Below, one piece after another: positions 1 through 10,666 of a stretch of DNA of 64,000 bases. The notes below the pieces were generated by a model that made no database searches, was not told the origin of the DNA, and was given only the letters and a program-made list of their open reading frames with translations. Location: assembly GCA_013115135.1 (NCBI GenBank), contig JABANP010000168.1:1-64000 (forward strand). Reading direction: 5' to 3'. Origin of the DNA: Perkinsus olseni. Its lineage: Eukaryota; Perkinsozoa; Perkinsida; Perkinsidae. How positions within the stretch are numbered: the first letter of the stretch is position 1; every line of letters starts with the position of its first letter. A program made the translations under genes and the position numbers.

Positions 1-257
1 CGAATCAGCACTCTTAGCAGGGACTCTAACTCTCAGGCGAGCTGAGGGCTGAAAGGTTCCTTTTCGCAGGGAGCACACCTGCCGCTTGGAGACCGAGAAG
101 GAGAAAGGGCATCACTCATACAGTTCAACTTGGTACAGTGCCACTCTATACAGTATCAAGAGGTGCAAGGCAAGTTGTTGCAGTTCAAGTTTTGCACAGG
201 ATCACTCGAACAGCTTCAATCCGTACAGCATAACCTCTTACAGGTACGAACATGACC

Positions 258-288
258 TGCCACTGTACGAAAGTTTCGTACAGTGGCA
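258..288. repeat. Perfect 15-bp inverted repeat with 1-nt centre
   Basis: The arms TGCCACTGTACGAAA (258-272) and its exact complement (274-288) flank a single G. This leaves no real loop, so it reads as a palindrome around one base rather than a stable RNA hairpin. The CACTGTAC word also occurs in single copies just upstream. Confidence 0.9.
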
Positions 289-841
289 CATCGTGCAGCT
301 AAAGGATGCGACTCCCGAGGATTCACTAAGTGAATGTTCACGAGGTGAATTCCCACTCCGGAGTGAATTTCACTCCAGCGAATCGAAGGTAGATAATGGT
401 TGGGGATCCACAACGTCCCCGTCGACAGGAATTTTTCATGGGCGAGTGAAACTTCGCCAAGTGAAGTTGAAGACATGGAGGTTCTTCTATGGAAGCTAGG
501 CGGTCTTCTCCTCACCATTTCTAGGATAGGCCAGGTCTTCACCCTTGACCCGGGTTCGATTTCAAACGACAATTCGTTTGCTGTAAAGCTTCTTATAACG
601 AGATCACCGGTCGACCGGCGCTCGGAGGTGATCAGGTTAGCGAACAGCCCGTTAGCTGTAACAGTGACACAACTGTACGGTACACAATGTAGAAGTTTCG
701 CGGCTCCCGGATGCTCCAAAATACCATACGACTCGTATGATACGAGGACTCAGGACTCGGTGTTCCGAAAACACCAACGGGCGGGGATGGATTCAGCAAG
801 GTGAAGATTTTCAGCTGATACTACTGTATAAAGAACCCTTG

Positions 842-868
842 TGACGTGACGGAACTTCCGTCACGTCA
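842..868. repeat. Perfect 13-bp inverted repeat with 1-nt centre
   Basis: TGACGTGACGGAA at 842-854 is followed by one C and its exact reverse complement at 856-868. It has the same one-base-centre design as the repeats at 258, 13367 and 18323. Confidence 0.9.
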
Positions 869-2773
869 GAGACTAGTCACGGAAGCCAGAGCTATAGCTC
901 TGAGCACCTGAAATACTCAGCCATTCCAAATCCGGGCGACTGACTCATCGCGACAGGATTCTCACGGAATCTTTGTCCACCCTATTAAAGACGAGCGGTA
1001 TTACTTGTGTGTGTGAGTTTTTTAGTGCAACGCCGGTTCCAGCTTAGTTAGACTCTTGCCAATGTATGCACAGTTGGAGACTTTCTGTCGCATTGACATG
1101 CGAGTGCAATCAGATAGATTGTCAAGAAGCTGTTCTCAGGGGAGTGAAATGCAAGAGACTTCCTTTCCTCCTGGCAGGATCCGCTTACGTGGGCGGCTGT
1201 GCCCCATGACCGTCACACAAAACCTCGCCCGCGGCGATGTACGACGAAGCATCATCTCCAGGAGTCGAAAATTCCGCCAATCCAAGTTGCTTTTCTCCCC
1301 GTTCGAGCAGTTGGCTTGTCCTTTAGGAGATAATCTCCTCCAACTCTTTCTCTTTCGAGATTAGTTGTGGTACTGCTTGTGGTCTCCGGAAATGTAAAAT
1401 GATGAACTTATATCGTTGCAGCATACGAGGCAGGCTCGGCAATCACTCGAGGCGGCTGTTGGAAAGTTCGCGGTGCGCACTGCGCATCCATCATCACCAG
1501 TCTGATGATGGTAGCGGGCATCTCTCGTCTCCAGCATCGTGAGGCCATTGGAGGCGACGTGGACCGTCCTGTGAGTCCCTTTCCAACACTCGAGTACTCG
1601 TCATTGGAAGCTCACCAGTGATTGATCAGCTTCCGGAGCGGAACAACGTTCGAACCGAGGCAGTTCGATAGACTCTGCGTATAGCATAGATTTTGGCGTC
1701 GCCAATTCCTTTGGTCCTGCCACTCTTGGCGGTATAAGCATCTCCGCTCGGTACCAGCACTCATTTTGCGTGACATGCTCCAAGACTTACAGTTCCTGTA
1801 TCTGGAGGTCTAGAGGTGCAAGAGTAGAGAGTGGAGGCTTACTGAAGCACACTCTTGCTGCAGGAGTTTTGCAAATTGCTCGGTAGAGCAGCCATGAATG
1901 GATTCACTAAGCTAGCCTAGCCCAGCAGCTGGGCGCCAGCTCTGGAACAGCCTCCAGAAGAAGGTAACGGGCTGGGGCTGATGTATCAATCAGCGCAACT
2001 GCTTCTGTAGCTGAGACCGAGAAAACGCACCCAGTTCACGGACCTTTCGGGGATGGCTGAAGCACGAGGCTTAGAGATGATCTTGAACAAAAATCGACGG
2101 CGGAAAACATAGCCATAGATTTCTGGCAGCACGCAGAGCACAGCCCTGCGCTAACAAGTCGATGCGGAATGCTGTGACCCCGTGGCTCGAGCTTGTACGG
2201 GAGTGCGCTGGCCCAGCAGTGCCTTATCGTAGGTCGAGACAAAGAAGAGCGTGAGATGTAATTCTGGAAGAGATTGAAACAGAATATCCCTCACACGGAT
2301 GCTGCTAGCGTCGCTAGCAGCATCAAGCAGTCCTAGCGAGGCCACGTCCCTCGTCCACCTGCTGGCTCCCGATGCACTCTATATGCCCTCTTCGCCGCGC
2401 TTGCCATTTCGGCATTAGATGCTGCAGAGGGTGCCTCAGGTTTCGCCACACCCAAAAGAATGCTGTGTATTGTCCTGCCGATCGTCCGCCGCTTTCCTCG
2501 GTAGGCGGGATAAGATCTTTCCGTGTCCGCGATTATTGGCTGCCAGAGTACGTATTGCGTGCGGGTTGGCCCATACAGCCTGACGCCGGTCGTTTTCGTA
2601 CAGCCGGTAAGCATGCGCGAAGCATTCGCCAATTTCCGAGTACCGATGTGTTCTCTCTTTGCCGCTCCCTCTCAGCTCGAGCAGAGCGACGCGACGACCT
2701 GGCAAATTGCCTAAGGCAATGCGGCTTTTGCCCTTGCTTATCGTCGCGGAATATCATTGAGCATTACCTATCG

Positions 2774-2813
2774 GTTAGTGGGCGCATTACTGCCGGGTAA
2801 TGCGCCCACTAAC
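2774..2813. repeat. 16-bp stem with 8-nt loop upstream of secreted gene
   Basis: GTTAGTGGGCGCATTA (2774-2789) pairs perfectly with 2798-2813 across an 8-base loop. It ends 38 bp before the chosen ATG of the secreted-protein gene, so it could be a structured 5' leader or promoter element. It could equally be a remnant of a small foldback element. Confidence 0.85.
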
Positions 2814-2851
2814 TCACTCAAAATAATACCTGGTAGTTCATAATTTTGCCG

Positions 2852-3625
2852 ATGACGGTCGCGACGATGAGGTCCTGTTACATTGGCTTTCGCCTCAACT
2901 GGCTCTACCGCACTATCTTGCTGTCTTTCTCTATCATGGCGATGGCTGGGGCACTGACTGTGGAAGAGTTAGCTGTAACCGCTGACTACCCCAAGGGTTG
3001 TAAAGGTGGTCCCGGTCCCGCGAAAGGCGGCGACGGCATCGAAGTTCTACAGGGTACCTGTATATTCAGTATGAAGGGCCGTAACCCGAATGGGGGTTAC
3101 CAAGAAAGCGTCGGGATGGATATCGGGACTAACGTACCTGGAAAGACTGATGTCATGACCGTGCAGTTTAACGTTGTGCCAGACGGTCCCCCAGGGCCGT
3201 GGCAATTGCACAAGGCCACAGTGAATATCAGTGGTTCAGCTTACTTGAACTTCGAGAACGATGGCATATCCGTTCAATGGAACCCAGGCGATGGAACCTA
3301 CTATTTCGAGCGAAAATTGGCCGAGAGAGTTGATGTCGAGGCACCGTCCAAAGTTTTTGTAGACTTCCCGGGTGGGGAAGAGGCTCGCAACGAGCATTAC
3401 AGCATCAGAGGCTGGGCCGACAGTCAGAGAATGATCCTTCATTCCAACGATACTGCCAAGACCGGTTCTAGCGAGATAAGCTTGTTCACAGGACAAGCAA
3501 TGTTCGTAGAGAGGGTTGAGGGAGGTTGGAGCTTTCAAGTATATTCTGGTGCTAGAGGTCTGATAGGCGACGAGAAATCATTTAGATTCGCCAGTTTTGT
3601 AACTAGAGGTGTACTATACGGTTAG
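2852..3625 (+). CDS. Secreted protein of a four-copy lineage family (copy 1)
   Basis: A single-exon protein of about 257 aa whose function I do not recognise. The chosen ATG (2852) is followed within 6 codons by a second ATG (2867). A hydrophobic stretch (TILLSFSIMAMAGA) at about residues 20-33 looks like a signal peptide, so the product is probably secreted or enters the endomembrane system. The mature part opens with the family signature VTADYPKGCKGGPGPAKGG, then GTCIFSMKGRN and YQES; the two cysteines may form a disulfide. The C-terminal part contains G-W-x-F and ends in VLYG. Copies 2-4 (6264, 22232, 24395) share signal peptide, signature and length. An in-frame TTG six bases upstream is not used as the start because the genome is eukaryotic. 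A lineage-specific surface or effector-like protein is possible but unproven. Confidence 0.8.
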   Translation: MTVATMRSCYIGFRLNWLYRTILLSFSIMAMAGALTVEELAVTADYPKGCKGGPGPAKGGDGIEVLQGTCIFSMKGRNPNGGYQESVGMDIGTNVPGKTDVMTVQFNVVPDGPPGPWQLHKATVNISGSAYLNFENDGISVQWNPGDGTYYFERKLAERVDVEAPSKVFVDFPGGEEARNEHYSIRGWADSQRMILHSNDTAKTGSSEISLFTGQAMFVERVEGGWSFQVYSGARGLIGDEKSFRFASFVTRGVLYG

Positions 3626-3762
3626 CGGTTTTACCGTAAAACTTTTACGTGGGCTCACCACCTTTTTTATTCGATCTCAAGATCTTTCAGAGTTTCATTG
3701 ACGTCACGAAGGGGTTTTGTGTTCGTAAATTTCTCCGGTTCGACTCGACTAGGCGGCCCCTC

Positions 3763-4959
3763 CCGCCAATTTGCTGATGTCTCAACAACTCGCTAATGTG
3801 ATGATATCATCCTCGACCCCCATATAGGCTACGGCAACGGCCCTATCCGCCAATTTGCTGATGTCTCAACAACAACAACAACTCGCTAATGTGATGATAT
3901 CATCCTCGACCCCCATATAGGCTACGGCAACGGCCCTATCCGCCAATTTGCTGATGTCTCAACAACAACAACTCGCTAATGTGATGATATCATCCTCGAC
4001 CCCCATATAGGCTACGGCAACGGCCCTATCCGCCAATTTGCTGATGTCTCAACAACAACAACAACTCGCTAATGTGATGATATCATCCTCGACCCCCATA
4101 TAGGCTACGGCAACGGCCCTATCCGCCAATTTGCTGATGTCTCAACAACAACAACAACTCGCTAATGTGATGATATCATCCTCGACCCCCATATAGGCTA
4201 CGGCAACGGCCCTATCCGCCAATTTGCTGATGTCTCAACAACAACAACAACTCGCTAATGTGATGATATCATCCTCGACCCCCATATAGGCTACGGCAAC
4301 GGCCCTATCCGCCAATTTGCTGATGTCTCAACAACAACAACAACTCGCTAATGTGATGATATCATCCTCGACCCCCATATAGGCTACGGCAACGGCCCTA
4401 TCCGCCAATTTGCTGATGTCTCAACAACAACAACAACTCGCTAATGTGATGATATCATCCTCGACCCCCATATAGGCTACGGCAACGGCCCTATCCGCCA
4501 ATTTGCTGATGTCTCAACAACAACAACAACTCGCTAATGTGATGATATCATCCTCGACCCCCATATAGGCTACGGCAACGGCCCTATCCGCCAATTTGCT
4601 GATGTCTCAACAACAACAACTCGCTAATGTGATGATATCATCCTCGACCCCCATATAGGCTACGGCAACGGCCCTATCCGCCAATTTGCTGATGTCTCAA
4701 CAACAACAACAACTCGCTAATGTGATGATATCATCCTCGACCCCCATATAGGCTACGGCAACGGCCCTATCCGCCAATTTGCTGATGTCTCAACAACAAC
4801 AACAACTCGCTAATGTGATGATATCATCCTCGACCCCCATATAGGCTACGGCAACGGCCCTATCCGCCAATTTGCTGATGTCTCAACAACAACAACAACA
4901 ACTCGCTAATGTGATGATATCATCCTCGACCCCCATATAGGCTACGGCAACGGCCCTAT
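3763..4959. repeat. Minisatellite, 13 units of 78 bp plus (CAA)n
   Basis: Thirteen head-to-tail units start at 3763, 3847, 3940, 4030, 4123, 4216, 4309, 4402, 4495, 4588, 4678, 4771 and 4864. Unit lengths are 84, 90, 93 or 96 bp. All the variation comes from the number of CAA triplets (2, 4, 5 or 6) in an otherwise constant 78-bp core. Each unit contains the palindrome GATGATATCATC. Although the period is always a multiple of three, every frame carries stops, so the array is not coding. It begins 138 bp after the stop of secreted copy 1. Confidence 0.97.
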
Positions 4960-6263
4960 CGGCCAAATAGGCCCCTGAATGGTAAAGAGCCACAGTGGAT
5001 CAGCTCCCACTTCCTCCTGGACCTTGTTCGCATGGGGCAAGCCGGAGTGTCCGATGATGTGCACAACCTGGTGACCGTCACCAACAGGATGATCCTTCCG
5101 GACTGTATGTAAGCCCTATAATTCCCCGCTCGCCATACTACGTGCGTAGTAGGAGGCTGTTAGACTGTTAGAATGACTCAAGTAGAATCCCTGTCGCCCA
5201 GTTCATCGGATGAATTCGACTACTTGACAGAGTGAACTTCATCCTGACGAATAGCTCGGACCATCCTATGATCGAATTCCTACCTCAAGTGACACAAAAA
5301 AGCTATAAAATCCTGTTCTGCCTGTAGCCAGGATACGATGCAACATCGGTTTGGCCGGATTGCAGCAATACGTAAGGCGTGAGCCAATGATAGGTTTGAC
5401 GTGCCACAATGCCGCGGTTCGAGCACTCCGCGACTCCGGAAGTGGTGTCCGAAGATCAGTTACCACGGCTAGAAACCCAAACCCTTCAAGCATTTCAATG
5501 AGCCGAGCCCACACGCACACTGAAAAGTAATTTCTCGGGCTATGTTCAATGACATTGAATCTGGCCCGAGAGACATCGAACCAATGTGCCGAGCAGCCAC
5601 AGTCAGTGGCACATGGAGGCCCGGAGGGCGTGGCCCTCCATTGGAGGGTGGTCAGTGTCCCCGTTTCCTCAGCCACTCTGACTCCCCAATCTAGGACATG
5701 CGTCCTCAGTCGACGCAATCTCAGCACAGTGCGCTGAGCGCACGATTCCACAGTTCCATCAAGCAAGGGATGGATACGAGCGGGCTCGCAGTTTCTTCCT
5801 GACCACCGCTGTTGGGTCGATCCCAGGTCATTGAAGAAGGACGCCGCAGCACGTATCGTTTGCTCCCCCGCACTCACATCTATGCACGGGCGTTTTGCGT
5901 ATCTCTTCACTTTCCTTCCTTCCTAATTGGCGAGCGAATGGGGTTTCGCTCGCGACTTCTGCATCGAAGTTCTATGACCGAACTTAACGTTAGCTCTCTG
6001 GCAGCATCGCCCTCCGAAATTTGTGTGGTGCTTCCTGGCTGTGGAGACACGACTGCCACCTCCTCCGGGCACTGTCTCCTTGGCGCGTACCATCAGACCA
6101 TTATACGTCACGACGGTCCTCCGACTTTGAGTTCTCGTGCTCGCGGAGGCTCCGAGGGATTATTCCGGTTTTTTCTCAGCCTCTCCCAGCGTCTCCTACG
6201 TGATGATCGGTATATCAGCTTGCGGATTGCCTTAAAATTGCGGCGCAGTCGTTCAAGTTCTCA
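4960..6263. other. Spacer without a supported gene
   Basis: Between the minisatellite and secreted copy 2 I see only overlapping uninterrupted frames without motifs. The longest, about 214 codons on the minus strand (5266-5910), has the composition of a chance open frame and no hydrophobic or family signature. Confidence 0.45.
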
Positions 6264-7031
6264 ATGGCAGTCCCGACTATCGAACAATATTTCGGCAACC
6301 TACGCTTCAGCCGGCTCCTATGCAGCCTCTCTGTTTTCGTATACGCTGTGCAAGCAGTGCTACCACCCTCCTTCAACTCCTTGGTTGTCATCGCTGATCA
6401 GCCTGCGGGTTGCTATGTCGGTCCCGACTCGGATAAGACTGGTCATGATACCAAACCGCAAGGCGGGACCTGTATCTACACTCTGAGGGGCACCGACGCG
6501 AAGGGAGTTCCTCAAGAGAGCGGCGGAATCATGATCTACAGTAACATCCCCGGACATGATGGCTTCATGCGTGTACAGGTCGACATGCTAGAGAGTGACT
6601 TTCCCGAATATCCGGATGTTGTGGTGACAACGAGTGGCTCGGCTCATTTACAGCTCGATGCTGAGGACGGCATGCGTTTCACGTGGAGTGCTGATGCAGG
6701 TGACCAATTTCGCACTCAGGACCCCGGCAATGATGAGGTGTATATTAAATCTGTGGTACACGGCTACTTCCCTGACGGCAAGGAGGCTTCGACCACCCCG
6801 TTTGATCTCCACAGCTACATTCACAGCACTGGAATATTTCTCCACAACTATCCGTATGCCAAGGCCACTGGAGATTCCGGTGTGGAGCTCGAAACCAGAC
6901 AGAGAGTGGTTGTATCCAAGGTCGAAGGAGGCTGGCAGTTCACAGTCCTCTTCCAGGCAAAGGGGCAAGATATCCCTGGGAACACGGGTGAGTACCTCAA
7001 TTATGTCGTTGATGATACCTTGGAAGGATGA
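6264..7031 (+). CDS. Secreted protein of a four-copy lineage family (copy 2)
   Basis: Intact single-exon protein of 255 aa starting at ATG 6264. A hydrophobic segment (residues about 15-32, LLCSLSVFVYAVQA) is a likely signal peptide. The family signature is present but diverged: VIADQPAGC, GGTCIYTLRGT, and PQES in place of YQES. The middle keeps SGSAHL and a W near SADAG. The C-terminal KVEGGWQF block matches RVEGGWSF of copy 1. It shares orientation with copy 1 and lies 2.6 kb downstream, consistent with tandem duplication and long divergence. Function unknown. Conservation of the two cysteines and of the GGW block suggests a compact disulfide-bonded beta-rich domain, which is inference. Confidence 0.82.
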   Translation: MAVPTIEQYFGNLRFSRLLCSLSVFVYAVQAVLPPSFNSLVVIADQPAGCYVGPDSDKTGHDTKPQGGTCIYTLRGTDAKGVPQESGGIMIYSNIPGHDGFMRVQVDMLESDFPEYPDVVVTTSGSAHLQLDAEDGMRFTWSADAGDQFRTQDPGNDEVYIKSVVHGYFPDGKEASTTPFDLHSYIHSTGIFLHNYPYAKATGDSGVELETRQRVVVSKVEGGWQFTVLFQAKGQDIPGNTGEYLNYVVDDTLEG

Positions 7032-9524
7032 TTCAGGAGTGGTTCGTCTAGTTTTCTCCCCGTTTTCTCGAATATCTTTTTGAGAAACAGCAGTATCAGG
7101 CTGCTTTTTTCAACTCTCTGCTAGTTAAGAGAGAATAAGTATCTTCTCTCCTGTCAACCCTAGCAATATTCACGGGTAGCGGACATTTCGGTGCGAGAAG
7201 CGCACTGAGACTGACCGTCTCCTTTTCACTTTTCCTTGAGAGAGGCCTTGTGTTCTAAGAGACCCGTCCAAGAAGCACGTATTGCCGATGCCGTCTGACC
7301 AAAGGGAGGACGGGCTACTGCCCAACTGCTGGCTATGACCCTGCATGCGCTGTGGGGTGTTTATCTCCCCCTGGCAAGATAATTTAAGACGCTTCTAACC
7401 TCTCTTTTCCATCGTAATTGGAACCAAGGCTGCGATTCTGCTCCTGGTCGCTCTGATAGTCAGCTCAACACCCTTGTGACGTAGCTGGTTGTGGTGGTGG
7501 TCATAACAAATTGCGGAGCGAGCGAAGCGAGCGGAGCATATACTGTCACTTCTGCGCTTTTTCGTGCGTTCGTCCGTTCGTTCAAATTATTTCTTCACGA
7601 CTATGTCGTCTGAACTCGCGAGACACATACCATTCGAAAGCTCGCGGTTTGTGTATACACACTACCGAGATACAGGGGCTCAGCAAGTGCTTGATCGTTT
7701 GGAGGTGCCTTCACTGAGTCTGGAGATCGGCGGAAGCTCTACTCTTCCCCCTTCACGGATAAAAGCCGAAAGGGAGTGGCGGGAGGGCCACAAAACTCAA
7801 GGAGTCTTCCTCTCCTGGATAAGTGCGCTCTATAGCACTAATCTCGTTCTTCAATGAGCAACCCCATGGTCCGGTGCGTATGCGAACACAAGCTTCGTCG
7901 TGTACCCCATTCTATAAAAAATACGAATCCCCGATCTTATCCCCGTTCTCCCAAGCAAAACCGTCGTGGACCGTTGTAGACGAACCTGAAAAATACGGCA
8001 AAAGGCCCGGGCTGGGGTTCGAACCCAAGACTTCGTGCCGAGCTCCGCTTTTTTCGTTACGAAGGCCTAGTGGATCAACAAAATGCAATGCACCACTCTA
8101 TCTATTGTGCATGCGTGCCACACGACGTCTCCAACCCTGCAATGGGGCAGTGGAACTACGCAATTCATTGCGCAATTGATATGCAACTTGTCGCCAGTAA
8201 AGAAGATAGCTATGCCCCACGCCGTTTCATTAAGACTCAAAATTGGACCCTCGATACTTGCATGGGAGCATTTGGCTAATCATGATGAACGGATTCGTCA
8301 CAATCGCTTGCCGCGAGATCTTCCCTACCGCCTTGGATCTGCGTGAGAAGGGACAAACAATCGCCGGACTAACGGCACTGCGGTTGTCGAGCGACCCACT
8401 CACTTCTTCAGCCTTCCGACGCTGAATCTCGGCAATTTGCCAGTCCTGAACAAGAAAGACGGGAATAAACGTTTTTCAAGGCAGCTGATTCACGGCACTT
8501 GGGCGAATCCTTGTGATGAGTATATTACAAATTCTACTCCCATGAGCGTACTAAACCACAGTAGGGTTCCTGGCCCGTACTGAGCACTGCTAGGGCGCGG
8601 ATACACGCAGCTCACTTGCTTGGCAGCCCAGCCTAGGAGCTCGATCTCCACAATTTTGGCAAGAACAGAAACGTCAGAGCATGATCGTGGAGGCAAGTGA
8701 GAGAGCTCTTGAATGCGATGAACGATCAGTTCAAGAACGCCTGAAACCGTGACGCTCGTCTCGATTGTGCGAGGACATCGTGCTACCAATCAGTCCGAAC
8801 TCAGAGCGTAACCATGAATCTGTAAACCTCTCTAGTTTCTCCTCGAACTCGTCGATCTCTCCGAATGCCCAGAATCGGAACGCCTGACGATCGAGTCAGA
8901 CGGTCACGTGAGGTCGGAAGAGGCCCACTCTAATCGCTCCCTTCGCGTCATCGATTGTCTCCCCCTCTGCAGACAGAGAAGTGCTATCTACTAGAGAGTG
9001 TTGTTCCATTCGGCTCAGTACTCTCGACCGTCCCACTGTAAGGCATTGACTTCTCTTGTGACCCTGATTCCGATCGACTCTCCAGCATATTTCGCGGAAC
9101 CCAAACCTGAAAAACCGACGTCAAAGAGTTGAATTGTGACCTGCTAGCTGAACAGATTAACGCAGGCAAGGCTAGCAAGCGAGATGTGGGAGTCCGACAT
9201 CTTGTGGAGCCTGTCAGTGTTCACTTGCAGTGCTCCAAAACATATGTGTGACTCGTGTGATAACTATCACAAGCATGAGCGCCGTGAACGGACGCACGGA
9301 ACGAGTGACGCAGAGGTACATCGTGAGCCACAATTCGTGACCTGTGGACCTCGACCAGATGAAGCGTCGGCGCAGGATAAACCCCGATGACCATTCACGA
9401 CTTTCTTACCCGGAAGACCAATTCGATGTCCCGAGAGCGATCGATGATGTAAGTCCTCGGCCTCAACCTTACTGCTGGCAGCGACAGTTCCATGTCTCGC
9501 AGAACCTGTTATGGCTTCGTTTTC
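7032..9524. other. Spacer with possible orphan exon and a tRNA-like fragment
   Basis: A frame opening with MSSELARHIP (ATG at 7603) runs 84 codons to a stop at 7857, but I cannot attach it to a family or to further exons. Just upstream (7512-7540) is a dense GCGGAGCGAGCGAAGC-type cluster resembling one of the intron motif families. The tRNA-like piece at 7980-8050 is listed separately. Nothing else is recognised. Confidence 0.35.
7982..8050 (-). repeat. tRNA 3'-half-like fragment
   Basis: Read on the minus strand, the T-arm core GGGTTCGAACCCC (8011-8023) is followed by an acceptor-like CAGCCCGGGCC, a TTTT run, a second T-run and CAG. This is the layout seen in confirmed introns of the tRNA-derived family (for example 40084-40131). 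No matching 5' acceptor strand or complete cloverleaf is present. It may be an intron of an unrecognised minus-strand gene, or a free copy of the element. Confidence 0.55.
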
Positions 9525-10666
9525 TCGCTGTGCAGGGTGGCCGTTCTTTCATTCTTTCATTCTTTCCTTCAGAAAGAAAGACTATTTTTCCTGAAGGAAA
9601 GAATGCCTATTTTTCCTCGGAAAAATAGGAAAAATAGAAAAAATGGAAATTTTGGAGGAATTTGGGGAAAAAGAGAGAAAAACTCAAGAAAAAACGCGAA
9701 AAAGGAAGAGCGAGATGTGGTTGATCACTAATCAATGATTAGAGGCATAGAGATGTGCCGTAGTTCTGACAGAAATATAACTGAAACATTCGGGAGATTT
9801 AAACACTCGTAACGACGGAATCGATGGATCTCGTCGTTGGATCTCAGGCGCGCAGGAGTGTCCATCAAAGCTCGAAGCTCACGGAAAAGAGAGAAACGTG
9901 CGGCTCTTGCTCCTACTGGTGGAGTCACTCCACTGGAGTGTGAAAGACGAGTGTGGAATTTAAAGTTATCTATACCTTGCCACACAAACTCCCTGCGGGA
10001 CGGCTGCACAAGAGCGTTTCTTCAGTTGTACAAAATTTGTGGCCAGGTAAACCTGCCAAGTTTGTAGTAGTTGTGATTGTCTCAGCACCAGTGCTCAAGC
10101 TTTCCTCAGGGATAACCTGTCGACGAATAATATATTTAGAGACGCCTTCCTCCGCTGGGCAACCATAAGGAGGTTCCGCGGGACCGCTGTGAGAAGTGAT
10201 TCTCACGAGCGCGTATTCAGCAGCTCATCCGGTACAGATGGTTCCGTTTCGTCGAGTCACTCAATGTGAGTGCCACCGATGATTCCACGTTGAAAAAATA
10301 TACTAAATTCATAATTCTTGAAGCCCTACGCCTCATGATTACTCCTCCAATGGAGAATCTCCATGTTGCGTTTCAGTGACTGCAGAGTCCAAGTGACCGC
10401 GGAGAGTGAAGGAACGCTTACAGTTCACCTCTTAAGCAGAGCTCCTCAAGAGTCTTGTGACAAGACCAGCCCCCTGCAGTGTTCACCAGGAAGTGTGGAA
10501 GGCCGGTCGAACCTATTGGATCCATTCTTCTTGCTTGCGAATCGCTCCTTAGCGAAAAATTTTCTATTTTGCCTATTTTTCCTATTTTTCCCTATTTTTC
10601 AGCACGAAAAATAGGCCGAAGGAAAGAATGTCTATTTTTCCTTCCACCGGCCACCCTGTCGCTGTG
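9525..10666. mobile_element. Non-autonomous hAT-like DNA transposon with target duplication
   Basis: The element spans 9533-10658 (1126 bp). It begins CAGGGTGGCCG and ends with the exact inverse CGGCCACCCTG, and is flanked by a perfect 8-bp direct repeat TCGCTGTG (9525-9532 and 10659-10666). An 8-bp duplication and CAGGG-type ends are established hallmarks of hAT transposons. Subterminal inverted sequence, rich in CTATTTTTCC and AAAGAATG, extends the symmetry for roughly 80-100 bp each side. No transposase was recognised inside, so it would have to be moved by an enzyme encoded elsewhere. Confidence 0.85.

Larger units (their letters stand above)
1..2851. other. Gene-poor flank without a supported gene
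   Basis: I see no reading frame here with recognisable domain content. Open frames on both strands overlap one another and lack motifs. The stretch is instead rich in short perfect inverted repeats (listed separately at 258-288, 842-868 and 2774-2813) and in recurring TACAGT/CACTGTA words between about 120 and 300. Possible upstream regulatory DNA of the secreted-protein gene at 2852 cannot be separated from background by eye. Confidence 0.5.

Noticed and set aside
86..804. Three overlapping ORFs near the left end
   Set aside because: They overlap on both strands, are low in complexity from repeated TACAGT words, and lack any domain.
3763..4959. CRISPR-like repeat array
   Set aside because: Units are contiguous with no unique spacers, vary only by CAA triplets, and the window is eukaryotic.
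7982..8050. Complete tRNA gene
   Set aside because: T-arm and acceptor-like 3' strand are present, but no 5' acceptor partner, D-arm or anticodon arm can be folded. The same holds for the other T-arm pieces except 35607-35678.
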